Shown: positions 26,483 to 39,767 of the stretch, piece by piece | Numbering within the stretch: position 1 is the first letter of the stretch | Layout of the letters: the number at the start of each line of letters is the position of its first letter | Source of the DNA: Onchocerca lupi | Taxonomy: Eukaryota; Nematoda; Chromadorea; Rhabditida; Onchocercidae | Reading direction: 5' to 3' | Length of the DNA: 64,000 bases | Assembly (NCBI GenBank): GCA_028564675.1 | Contig: JAOVVO010000005.1 | Span: forward strand, 62,001-126,000 | Made by a program: the position numbers and the translations under genes | The notes under the pieces: model-generated | Told to the model about the DNA's origin: nothing | Database searches by the model: none | What the model saw: the letters and a program-made list of their open reading frames with translations, nothing else

Positions 26483-28016
26483 CCCGAAATATTGCAGATA
26501 CCTAGAAATAAGAACGAATACCGAAATATGATATAGAATAGCATTTACAGTATAAAATTTCGTTAGATTCCATCAATTTTTTAGTTTTATTTAAAAATGT
26601 ATTCCAAATATTGAATGACACAAGCTTTCATGCATGATTACGAATGCACAAAGAATATTCTCGAATGCAAACTTCCACATCTTAAATTTTTTAAGGTAAC
26701 AAATTCGCATTCGCTCTTTATTGTCATCTGCTTGTTTAATAGAAGCAAACTGATAGAAGGAACTGAAGGAAAGACTAATAATGATCCGATGATTCGCAAA
26801 ATTGGCACACTGGCTTTAACTACTTTTCAGATTTTTTTTTCTTTCAACTTCATATGAACATTTATCTTTCCTTTTTCCTTTAAACATTATTAATCAATGT
26901 TATAGAAATTGGACTTGTGTAACCTCGCTATGGTATAAAGTGACCAGAAATATTAAAATAATCTAATAGATTTCATGCAATCTAAGAAAACGTCATTTGT
27001 TGATTCCACAACCAGTCATTCGAAAAATGGTGGACAACAAGATCGCTGCTCAAAGTTTCCGAATGAACTGAAAGATCAAAAACGAAGAAATTGTTGCCCA
27101 CTAAATCCATTTGCTTGTAAATATTGAACAAAATTTTCGATTTTGATAGGATAATCGACAAAAATTTCAAAAATCTCGGACCCCCAAATACTCTTATGTA
27201 GACGTATATTGCGTAGACAAATTCTACAAAGTTTATGAAAGCCACAGATGTATGACACTTGCATCTTTCATTTCCGCTCATTAGCAACACAATTTTCAAG
27301 TTTTTGAGACAAATCAAAATGGAATTCGTTGCATACAATAGATAAAATCAATACGCATCTAATTCTTCACAGTGACATTATTATAAGCTGGTGTTACAAA
27401 GGAAGAGCTGTAAATAGCACGTTCAAATTAACTTAACAGTGTGTGAATTACGGTAATAGACAAAAAAATGAGTAGGTACTGTAAGAGACTTCGACAATAC
27501 CAAAACTCGGGGTAAGTAAAGAGAATGAGAACTGAAATCGAAGCCCATTACTTCCACTCCATCGATCGAACAATCCCACAATTAGAATATAGTAAATCTA
27601 CTCCTTTGGAAGAAAATAAATGATAGCTGGGCTTCCCGGGTGACAGCGCATCCAGTTTATCTATCACTCCCGCCCATATTTGAAAATGTCCATTCCCGCC
27701 AGCCATCACCTCCCATTCATCTTGCCGCCATATGGAGTCGAATTGTTTTCTTTGGAGAAGAGCGGCAATTTGAAAAGTGATAATTTGTGTGATTTCATAT
27801 CAATTGATGAGATAGTGAAGTTTTAATGGATGTTTACTGAAGCTTCTAGCTTGAATTATTCGGAAAGACAAAGCAGCATAAAGTGTTATAGCATATCTGA
27901 CGTATCTAGAGAGTGCGCTTGATAGCATTGATATTCGTGGTGCTATCAGAAAGCTAAAGATTGATGTGCTGCTGATCAGAATATGACAGTGTTTCCCATA
28001 CAATGACCGGCAGGAG
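26483..28016. promoter_or_regulatory. Divergent upstream region of KNTC1 and pecanex
   Basis: The two genes are transcribed away from each other across about 1.5 kb. On the minus strand an acceptor-like TTTCTAG ends at 26502, 19 bases before the KNTC1 ATG, a likely spliced-leader site. The segment 27630-27740 is clearly more GC-rich than its surroundings and holds two TCCCGCC elements (about 27668-27674 and 27694-27700) and a TTGCCGCC. These look like promoter elements, but no start site can be placed from sequence alone. Confidence 0.45.
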
Positions 28017-28020
28017 ATGA
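28003..28020 (+). other. Five-codon upstream ORF overlapping the pecanex start
   Basis: ATG ACC GGC AGG AGA TGA begins 14 bases before the pecanex ATG, and its stop overlaps that ATG as ATGA. If the mature mRNA starts upstream of 28003, ribosomes would have to terminate and restart, or leak past, to make pecanex. Two AG acceptor-like sites at about 27979 and 27989 lie just upstream, so the mRNA 5' end may well include this ORF. Confidence 0.4.
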
Positions 28021-31000
28021 CGGTTGGTAGTCACGTTTTGGAGATAGGAAGACAGGGAATCTGGGCATCGCTAACGGGTGGATGGTACTACGAACCAGGT
28101 TATACACTTTTCTGCAACGCTGTCCATCTGTATTTGTGGCTTATATTCTTCCTCATTCCACTGTTACTTGGTTTGTGCTTTTTTTTTTGTTTGCGATTAA
28201 TCTGAAATTTTGCTTGTTGTTTTTCAATTCTTATTCCCGATTTTTCTAGCAGCAGAGAATATTGCTGAATTTCTTTAATAATCCAATTCTTCCGAGAAGA
28301 AAAATGCTGAAAAAGATGTAGAATTCTTCTTTCATTGTAAAATTTGAAAGTCTAAATTAATTTAGGTGATTAAGAAGAGACAAAATTTTATAGTTAAAAA
28401 TAAACATAAACTATAAAATTGATCGATGGCAGTTTCAATGATCATTCTGATTTTTTGAGAACATTTTTGTATCTTAATCGATGGACGAATCATCAAATTG
28501 ATAAAATGTTATCTTAATTTGCTGGTATTGTCAGTACATATATTAGCAGCTTAGTTTTATATAAGATATTGTTTGATTATATTCATTCATATTTCAGGAT
28601 TAGCCTTTGATAGCTTAACGCTTGCGTGCGTCATACTGACGTATGTGACTTTTATCAGTCTTCTCTTCATAGTCCTCAAATTCACAGTAACATATTTGCA
28701 CAACCTGTTTGATACAGTTGATCCAATTCCTTATCCACCTATACGTTCACTTAAGGTTATTTTTTCTTTTCCTTTAATCCAATTTATCGCTTTCTGAAGT
28801 ATTCTTAATTAGATTGTTATAAATGGGACTTTTATTACTATTGAATGTTTTTAAAATGCAAAATCCAAATTTAAAACTAGATGTGCTTCAAATTTAGTAA
28901 TAAAAGAAAAAAAAACCTTCGGAAATCATTTAAAGAAATTTTTCCAAAAGTATTTAAAAATTGTTTTAGTTACTTGAACTTTAACAACTATCTAAATAAA
29001 TTGATACACTTTATAGATTGAAAGTTTTTCGTGTGAAGCAGTGCAGTACTCCAATGAAAAACTTAGAGATGAAGAAATTGAAATGGTGGATTTACGGAAG
29101 AAAGATGGCGATGAAGCTGAGGATATAAGTTATAATCTATCTCGAGGCTCGTTAGGACATCGACGATGTGTGCGAATTGGTGGCAGTTCTGTTTCATCTA
29201 TAGATGCGGAAATACGAACACACAAAGTATTTTATGTCTTCTTTACGCAGAGAAATAGAAGAAAATTGACAGGATGTTTTTTAGAAGTTTCAAACATTTA
29301 TTCTCTGTTTGCCTTCTTTAGGAAGATGGCGGAGAATGGGATGATGATCGAAGTAGTGATCGACAATCCGGACAAGAATTGCTTGCCCCGCCAATAGCAA
29401 CTCTTCTTCCTGTAGATAGTCTTGAATTATTGCCGACTGGAGCAAGGTAAACTCATTTTTCATGCTCTGAATTAAAAAAAATTTTGAATTTTTCTGGTTT
29501 GATCTAAAATTTTTCTTTGAATAAGCGGAATTCATATCTCAGGCATCAGTCAAGCAATAACACAAATCATTGCAATGGAATCGATCGAAAGTTTTCTGAA
29601 CCGTTTTTGAAGGAGGCGCACAGATGGAATCGAACACGATGTCGACGTTTAAGTGATACAGATCCATGTGTACGACGTGCGAAATCAGTTTTCGAAACTT
29701 CGAATAAAGAAGATGCTATTCGTGGATCGATGTTAAGTCAGCGAACGTTAGAAGAATGCAAGCAGGTAAACCTTGTCTAAAACTGTTAATTATCAAATTT
29801 TTAAGACAGTATGACAATCTTTTTTCAGTTCTAACGATTTTGTAGTCTTCATAAAGCTATTACTTCTTAAAAATGTTTTCTTGAAAGCGCAAAGAAAAAA
29901 AGTGGAATGAGGTAATGCTAGGTTTATCTTTGCGCAGTATTTTCTGTGGCATCATTTTCATCAGAAACTCCACATTAATGTCATTATTTTTACTGTAAAC
30001 GATAACTAAATCTGTTGAATTTAGTTCATTGATCATTTTGCTGTTAACTGATTAACCCTGTACGTATTGACAAAAGCGAAACTTCTCTGTTAATATTCAG
30101 GGACACACATCACATTAATTAAGGAATTGGAGTTTCAGTTGAAAGTAAGACGGAAATCTAACATGGCTATGCTTAACATGAAGCTACAGTCAAGTAATAT
30201 AATAGCCGATCACCTTTAATCTCTAGAAATCTTGGTATTTCTGTTAATAATATTAATCTTTAATCCAATTTTTTCAATCTACTCAAGTACTCTTTTACTT
30301 TATTAATTGCATCAAAGACGTTTTTCCTTGTATGACATGATAATGCATCTTTTAACCATAATTTCTAGGTTACTCGTAAATCTTATCCGACAAAAATGAG
30401 TAGTACAGCAGCTTTTCTATCAAGTGCTCTAACAAAACGCACCTGTCCATCTTATTCAGGTTTTACTCATTTTACATTTTCCGTAAAAGCCGGAAGTATA
30501 TTTCTTCTTTGTTTTAGCATTTATAAATATGTATAAATGATTAAAATGTAAAAATTATACTTAGAAATGTTATATTCTAGCGAATAAATGTTAAATGTTG
30601 TTCGGAGATTTATAAATCTTTCAAATTTCAGTACGATTATATTTTTCAAAAGAATGCAAATTTATAGGTGGATTTAGTTGTACTAGTAAACTGAAAGCCG
30701 ATTCGAGTGACCTATGTTATTCAAGTAAGAAGAATTCTGTTACGTTTGATGAAGGCGACGAACAGCGAATTCTAGAAAGAGTGATTTTTCTCTATTTTGA
30801 AGATTGTTCAAAAATATCGTTTTATTGCTCTTTATTTCCTAAAAGATTTCCTTTTCCGTTTTATCTCTTCTACCTCATAAATTTAAGTAACTTGCTAGTT
30901 CTGGTTCTTTAGATATGTTACTTTGAATTAAATAATGCTATTTTAGATTGATGTATTAGATTTACCATCTACTAGCAAAGAAACCGAGAAGAAAACTTCT

Positions 31001-34000
31001 TTTATGGAAACTGTCATACATCTAGAGGTATATTATATTCAATAAAATTAATTTGAAATCGAATTATTAAATGTTTCTTCCAAATGCATCTAAAATTGTT
31101 GTTTTCTTCTTTTAGCGAAACTGTGAATCGAAAGCAAATGTTGTTTCTTCGGGTGAAGGCTGGAGACCTATTTTTGTCTCTTTGGGTGATTTAGAAAGAC
31201 CATCAACAAGTACATTACATCGAACATCAGAACGAGTCAATGGAGGTGATAACCTTCCAGTACTTAGTAATTAATATACTTTTTTCTTGCTAATTTTTTT
31301 TGTTTTACAACTTGTCTATTAACTTCTATCCCTGATTATTAATCTCTGATATCTTTATGAAAATTCATAAATTAGGGCTGCTTCGGTAATGATATATAGG
31401 ATTCAGTCTAGGATGTAATCAGTTGAACTGCCCTTATCTCAACATTTATGGAATGAAACTGTTAAATTCCCATTTTCATATGGGATTTAATAATTTCTGT
31501 AAATCGGTTAAACCGAATTATTTCGCGATAAGAATAGTTATGTATGTTTATAAAACTAGAAAGTGATTTTAATTTTTTTATTTTTTAACGATTCAAATTT
31601 TATGTAACGAACATTTAATGGAAGATATTAGTGGAATAGAAAGGATTTCAGTGTTAATTTACTTAATTCGAAAAAAGTTCATTATGAAAAGTCAAACTCA
31701 TTATATGAATATTAATTGTTTATTTTATTTTATTTTATTTTTTTTTTTTTGCGCAGATCTAGATATAGAAATTCTAATGTGATCATATATGAACTTCAAA
31801 TATTCATAAAAGTATAATTAATCAATTTTTAAGAAATTTGTCCTTCTGATCTTCTTTCCATAATTGCGAAAAATGATACTTTCTATTGTGAAGAGAATTT
31901 TAAATTAAAGCAGACCACTAGTACTTCAATCGAGGACTTACAAAAAGTTCTTTAACTAGAAATTTTGGATTTTTAGAAAGCTTAGATATTTGTTTGGCAG
32001 ATTTTAGAATTTTCTGTTCGTTCCCAGAATAATGTATGTGTGTTTAAGTTTGATGAAGATTCATTGGTAAACATCCAATGTAATTAGACATTTTCAGCAG
32101 TTAATACATTAAATGACATCATTATCTTCATATCGAAAAGACAATATTGTTTCATATGTTGTAGTTATATCAGCAATAAAATTTGCTTAAAATCACTAAG
32201 GAAATAGACAAGTAGAAGAAGTAAGCACTCTTTGTAACAGCTATTTATATGTATGGTATATTTTCAAGCAAATTCAAAATGTTAGTAATGAGTTTTATTC
32301 AACTTGAAATTTTTCGTTAGAAAATAGATTTTATTGAATTTAATAACAAAAACCCTTTCAGTTTTCTCTTCTGTGAAATGTTTTTAGGGAACAACTCAAG
32401 AGGAATGGATTTGAAGGGTGAAATTACGAAATTTCTAGAGGATTTAATCGACAAGCATCCGGAAACGTTGGATGCTATTGAAAGTATAAGAATGAATAGA
32501 TTAGGGCGAGGTCTTAATTTTGCGAACTCTCGCCTTCATTCTCATCTGCCAGCGCTGACACAACCGAGGTTACTTTTGTTACACATGCGATTTTTTTTTT
32601 ATTATTAAACTGCCTATTTTGATTTAAATTCATCAATCAAAAATGCAGTTCAAAAAAATTTAAAATACGTCAGTTTAATTCGCATATCTTGTTCTGCCAA
32701 TCATATCTTGTCCTGTTGAAAGTATAAAGAATGTATTATGAATTTTAAAGTTATATTACATTTTATAATCTGTTATCAAAGTAAGCGAATTTTCTTGAAA
32801 TGTTGTTCAAGTTGGCGTTTAGGAGAGTTGTTGTTAAGAAAGTAGGATTCATAGAAGTCAAAATAAATCCTACAATCTTTTTATAGGATGGTTGATAGAA
32901 GCTCCGCAACGGTTGCGGCACTTTCGAATTTGGCTATGAAAGACGGCACTCATGTAGCTTTAGATCATGAGGATACTTCGCAAGGAGCAGTTCATTCATT
33001 CCAGGTTATCTGCTCAGAAAACTTTGGTTTTTTCGGATTGAAAAATTACAGGTTTCATAAAATAAAATGAGAAAGAAAATCTTTCTTGCATTCAAATTTA
33101 ATATATTTATGATTTGTTTTAGGACGAAGATGGGAATTGGTGGACATATGTTTTTGATGAACATGGTGTTGGAACTGCTCATGTGTTGGGCAGTAGTCGC
33201 GCTTTAATGGAAATGATTCAGAGCAATAGCACTATAGCTAATATAGTAAATCGTTCTTAAATCTAAATTAGTGATACCATCAGTCATGTTGCTTTTTATT
33301 TAATTAAGTATTAGATTTACAAAAAATTGATAAAAATTCTTTTCTAGAAACTAGCAGTATTACCAGAAAGTGACTCTGATTCAACGGAAAATTCTAATAT
33401 TGATATCATCGCAGCGGCAAATCTAAATAAAAGCTGTTCTCGCACACAGCCTTTGGACGGTGTATCCTTATCTGCTGCCGATCGATGTAGAGCATTATCA
33501 TCTTCATCAACTGGAAGTAGCACATATATTGCGGAAACTCCTAGTGCTATTTATCATGCTTCAAGCTCTGCGCTGATGTTGAGACATCCAAATCCTGATA
33601 GGTGTTTCTATCAATATTTTTCACTAAATAAATAAATAAATTGCTGTATGATGCTTTATCATTTTTCTGAATTTGTTTGATTATCTGAACTATGGGATTT
33701 ATTAATTAATTGAATAATTGTATGTTCATTTATGTACTTATTTGTTTTTTGTCTTTTTAAATTGCTAATACATTGATTTAAAATTTTCAGGCAGATTGTA
33801 TCATTTTCCATGATCGCTACTCGTTTGAGAAATGCCACTAGGCGACGTACTCATGGGAGTTTTACTCGTGGTAATAACTTTCTTGAAGAACAGGCTGCAG
33901 GTGCTTTGTTTATTGATAGTCGATAGTCATCCATGTCTTTGTCGTTTTCTTCCTACTTGCAGTCAACTTTTTTTTATAGTTTACAGTTATAACATGCTAC

Positions 34001-37000
34001 AATCCGAAATAGGATTACTGTAACACTGGAATATTGCTGATATAGCAGAAAAAAATTATCCATTCCAATATGCTTACATAAAACTAATTATTTCCAGAAA
34101 GTATGCCTCAAGTAACTCGCCTGATGTCAAATAGTGAACATCAAAGAGCATTAGATGGAGCTAGTCGTACATCTCTACGTGCTGGCTCACCGCGGCCTTT
34201 CCGTCGCATTCCATTCTTTTCCGATATATCTGGAATTGGTACATCGGATTCAAGCCGAATTAGTGCTAGGAAAAACAGTCACTATTATCGAATCAAACTG
34301 TTTCCTTCTTTTATCGGCGGGAAAGGAATAAAGTTGGAGGTGAATGTTTTCCTTTTTTTTTCTTTCTTTTTTTTTTTTTAAGTTCACGATCAATAAATAG
34401 CAGTAAAACAATTAAAAAAAATCAAATAAACTTGCAATAATAAGTAGTGTGACATCCAATACAACGAACATTGAAACATTCGTGGTATATTAAAAACATT
34501 GTGGATATATTATAAGTTTTCAGATGGATCGGCTTTCAGTGGCAGCTTTATTTGATCGTAACAGTACGCTGTTCTCAACTCTCTTTGATATATGTCTCGC
34601 ATTGTTAGTTGCATTGCTAGCGGCAGTCGTTCTTTCGCGTTCCATCTATTACGATTTGTATCTCGTTCTCTTCGCTTTCGTTGTTGCCGGAACACATGTA
34701 GATTTTTTGTTGTTTCTTTGCTTATATTTTAGAAATGTATGCCTTATGTGCCTGTATCAGATCTTATAACTGTGTAAATTTCCCACTGGTTATTTCTGAA
34801 TGCCAAAAAAAAAAAAGAAATACTAACAGAAATTTCAAATATGAATATATAAAATTAACAACTGCCCCAAATTTACTTTGTTTGAAAAATGCCATTGGAT
34901 ATTGAGAATTTTTAATCTAATCCTGGCATCTTTTACCAGTGCCGATCACCTCTTGAGTATAATGTAGTCTAAGATGTTCAGTTTCATTCCTTTTTTTAGT
35001 ACGTTCTAGACTAATGGGAAATTTTCTTTCTTTTCTTGATACAGCAGACAAAAAACTGGTACCCATGTAATTTTGGAAGGCATGAAAAAAAGAAAACTAT
35101 TTTATCTTCAACTATAAACTGTGTATTGTACACTGGTCTTTTGAATGGCTTCTATAAAATAATCTTACTTATTTGGATTCTCATTATATTACAACTTTAA
35201 GTTTTCAACTTTTTTTTTTCATAATAGAATTTTCAGTTTTCCTTATTAAAAAGTGTGCAGCCGGATGCGGCATCACCAATACATGGATTTAATTGGCTTG
35301 TGACATATTCGAGACCTATTTACTTTTCGATTATGGCCGTAGCATTGCTTTTGATGGATGGTAATTGGTGGGATTATCATGATGCAACCCATTCTGTAAA
35401 ATGGGAATGGAATTTTTATCCTATGCACAATGTTTCGTTAATATCTATTTTTCTGACCTTTCGTGATTTACTCTCGATTTTATTAATTCTACTACCCATT
35501 GCTTTTACTTTTGGCTTATTACCACAGGTAATATTTTCAAATTTTTGCGAAATATTTATTCTATAAACTATTAAATGTTTTGCCGATGAATTATTCCGTT
35601 TCCAAGATAATTTATTGAAAATATGCAGCACTATTTGCTTTCATTTGAGGTAAATACATTAACACTGCATTTGTTGGAACAAGTTGAAATGAATGTTTTT
35701 GGTGGTACTGCAAGTTTCTCTTTGTTATCTGGATTTATTCAAATTGGCAAAAGTTTGGTGGCTTTCGGCTTCCTCTGCTTCATCTCAAAAACTGCAAAAC
35801 GTGCAGATCCTACTGGCACACAGAATGCTTTTTTTTCTGCATTTGCTGCAGCTGTGGTTTCTATTTCCTACCTTCTTTCAAGGTATAGACATTATTTTTT
35901 TTATCGTTTGATTTAAAAAGCTGTGTTCCTGTTCCATTTTTTTTTTTTTTTTTTTTTTTATATCAAGGACAACAAATATTGTCTTATTTTTTGCTAAATT
36001 CAGGTGTTTTGTCCAAAAATTAGCAGTTGATTTTTTATTTGTTGTGATATAAATTGCCAAAAAACTCGAAACACTCTTAAAAATATAGTTATTTTGATGC
36101 AGCTTAATTCTTGAATCATTGATTTTGAACAAATTTTAGAAGTACAAGCAATCCTGGTCTTATGGCATTAAGTTTTCGATACATAATATCATCATCGAAA
36201 TGTGTTCAAGATGTGAATCAGGAAACAGAAAGTGAAACGAAAGATGGTGAAGTGACTCCATGTTTAAAGGATCCTCTACCGGATGAACTGCGAGCTATAT
36301 TATTAAATCGAATCAGAAGTGATGTTGTTATTTCACTGCTGGTTTTACTACTATTTTTTGCGCTTCATTGCACTTCGATTTTCACTGCTGCCCAACCGTT
36401 TTTGCAAGTTTGTTTTGAATGCATCATTTGTTACTTCTTTAGTAGGTTTTATCTTAAGAAATTGTTTAAAAATAACAATATTAAGATATCCTGTAATAGC
36501 ATGATCCCATATGGATACAATCTTAAATCATTGAAAGAAATTACAATCTTCATTGAAAGAAATTAACAATTTTGCTCTCATTGCAATCTGTTATACACAT
36601 TACTTATGTTGTCATTGATTTAAGTCTGAATTTTCATTTCATTTTTTAACATACGATTCGATTTTAGCATATGTGGACCGCTATTCTTATCCTTCCCTTC
36701 TCAAATTTTGTATTTCATCAGCTTCGTGCATTTTCATATCTTTTGCTATACTCCAGATTCATTTTCAAGTTTTGTTATATCTATAAAATCTGCATATATT
36801 TTAGACAGTAACATGTATTATGTGCATTATTTTTGGAGTCATCAACCATTATTTATATATGGAATTGCGAAAAAACACGCCGTGGCGTATCTTCGCGCGA
36901 CCAGTTTTACGTGCTCATGAATTTGCTGAGTTTGAATCGTTGGTTGCTGCAAAGTTGATGTATTTTGAAATTATTCATTTTTATATGCTTGCCATTGAAA

Positions 37001-39730
37001 GAAATGTGGTCAGTTCACTTGCTTGCTCTTAGTATCTATTATAATGCGTCATTATTAAAGACAAGAACTCTCATTGTATTTTTCGTAATATTTTAGGTAT
37101 CCTTTAGGCATATAGTTTTGTTTGTGTTTCTGCAGTTAAGTATTTTATTTTGAAAGTTTGGACGCGAAAAACCACTGTCACATCAATTTTGTTCATTTCG
37201 AAATCTCTGAAATCAAAGAACTAGATTGTCGATAAAATTCTTGTGAGTGAATCTTATTCGTTATCTGTATTTTATTCGGAATATTGATAATGAATATATT
37301 TTTAATCTAGATTCAATGTAATTTAATTTATTTTTTTCCATAATGTCACTTTCAGTTGTATCCGTTATTGGTAATAAGTACAATAACGAGTAACAAGTGG
37401 ACATTGCATCCATACTTTATTGCTCTTTTCGCTCTGCGCATCCTCCGTTCGGCTTTCTCGCAACCTCAACTCATGTTTCTACCGTTGGCATTTTCTTTCC
37501 TTTTAACAAAAGCAGATCTTGCCAAACATTCTGATATCGATCGATACTTCCCGTTATTTTTTTATTTGGCAACCCTTGTTTGGCCAAAACTTTTAGAGTT
37601 TTCGCTAAAAATTAATTTTATTCTTGCGTATGTAGCACCATGGCAAATCAGGTATAATTTTTATCATATTAATCAGAAACTGAATCTAAGATAGCAGAGT
37701 CATAGTATTCTTGGAATGTATTTTTCTGTAAAGGCATACAATTTTAGCTCGAAAGGTAGCTGAATGAGTATATTCTACTTAAGGAAGTTGGAGAAGGTGC
37801 AAACAGAAAAAAATTATATGTATACTGTTAAAACTGATAGTGACCAAATTCAAAATAGGAAGTCTGAAATCTTTATGTATATATTCTTTGTCAACTAATG
37901 TTATTTAAAATTTCTATTCTAAATTTCGACTTTTTTATTTCCACAGGTAAAAGAGTATTTCCGGTATATATAAATTTTCGGTTTGTGATTGGTTTGTATG
38001 ACACTTTATGAATTTTATTTTTTCTGAATTTACGAGTTTTAGGATCATCTTGTTTTATCGTTTGTCTTATTTTCAGCTGGGGTTCTGCATTTCATGCTTT
38101 CGCGCAACCGTTCAGTGTTCCGCATACAGCTTTATTATGTATCCAAACAATGATTTCTTCCATCATATCTGCTCCACTTAATCCATTCTTAGGTTTTTAA
38201 TTTTTTGGTGGTATAGGCTAGAAAGTTTCATTCTTTCATTTTAATTTCTATGTAAAGAATAGCATTTTTAATGATGAACTTCTATTTTTCTCATATAATT
38301 TAGGAAGTTGTACTTTACTATTTCGAAAATAATTATTCTTTCAAATTAATAAATGAATTAAAGTTCTGTACGCTTTAATGTTTAATATGCTGTTTGCAGA
38401 TTAACTTGTACTGTTTGCAGGTTCATCATTTTTCTTGACATCCTATGTGCGACCGGTGAAATTTTGGGAAAAAGATTACAATACACGTCGCATGGATCAT
38501 TCTAATACACGTCTAATTTCACAAATTGATCGCGGGCCAATGATGGATGATAGTAATTTGAATGCTGTATTCTATGAGCATTTAACAAGATCGCTGCAAT
38601 CATCATTGGCAGGCGATCTTATTTTGGGGCGTTGGTCTACAGCTGTACAACCTGGAGACTGCTTCATTTTAGCTAGGTTCATGATTCTATGCATCCTCAT
38701 TCGCCTAAAACAAATACGATAGCTTAAACAAGTTATTGTGGAATTACCATACTGATCTTGTTATCAGTTTAGCAGTCTTATAGTTCCTATTATGTAACGA
38801 ATTATTGCTATTTTCATCTATTACTTTTCAACATTTGTTAGGAAGCATCTTTAATTTTTAAGTTTTTAAGTTAATAATTAGCATTTGGTTCTGTCAGACT
38901 CAGAAATCTTGCTTATATGTTAATTTTGAAAATTTTAATTTCTTATCATTTCAAATATTCACCATCTGCTATAGAAATTTCACATTCACTATAATAATAT
39001 AATATATCTATAATATAAAATAGAAAGCAGTTGCTTATAGTTGTTTATTTTAGTTATTATTTGAATTGTTTGGTACATATTATTGAAATCGGCAATGGGT
39101 TTGTGACCTTTCAGCTAAGAGGTCTGGAATTCAGAGGAACATATTGTCATCAGCGTGAGGTTAATTTTGCAGTTCTTTCAAATTAAAAATATCGGTAATT
39201 TGTGATTGAGGAGAATAGTTTGGAGTTTCTTAGTTACTTAATTTTAATTCTGAATTTAATACAACATTTTGTTAATTTCTTTTTTCAGGTAGAAGCAATA
39301 AGTGAAGATGTTGAAAAGGGTATGGGTTGTTGTTGTTGTTCTTTGGGCTCTCTTCCTGGTATGCTATCGTTTAACACAGCTTGGGTTTTGCGATGGCTTG
39401 CATGGGAAGTTGTTACAGCCAAGTATATTGTTGATGGTTACTCAATTACTGATAATTCTGCTGTAAATTTGCTCCAAGTTGGTGTTCATAAAGATGACTC
39501 TCATTGTTTACTTCAAACATTATCTTAAATTAATTTTATTTTCTGCAAAATCCATTTTTGCAGAATTGTTTTAGTAAGTGTTTTATATGATGACATGCTC
39601 GATCTAATTTGTTTTTTTTTTTTCAAGTGGGAACTTATTTATTGATTTTTCCATAGTTCTGCGCAGACAACTGTTTATTTCGTCGCTATTTCCAAAATAA
39701 TTTATCTGGCATAACTGTGTAGCCTGCGTT

Positions 39731-39767
<37 letters not shown>

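Noticed and set aside
36408..36566. Hydrophobic ORF continuing the pecanex exon past 36407
   Set aside because: It is intron sequence. The CAA|GTTTGT donor joins to 36805 in frame and restores the conserved membrane segment.
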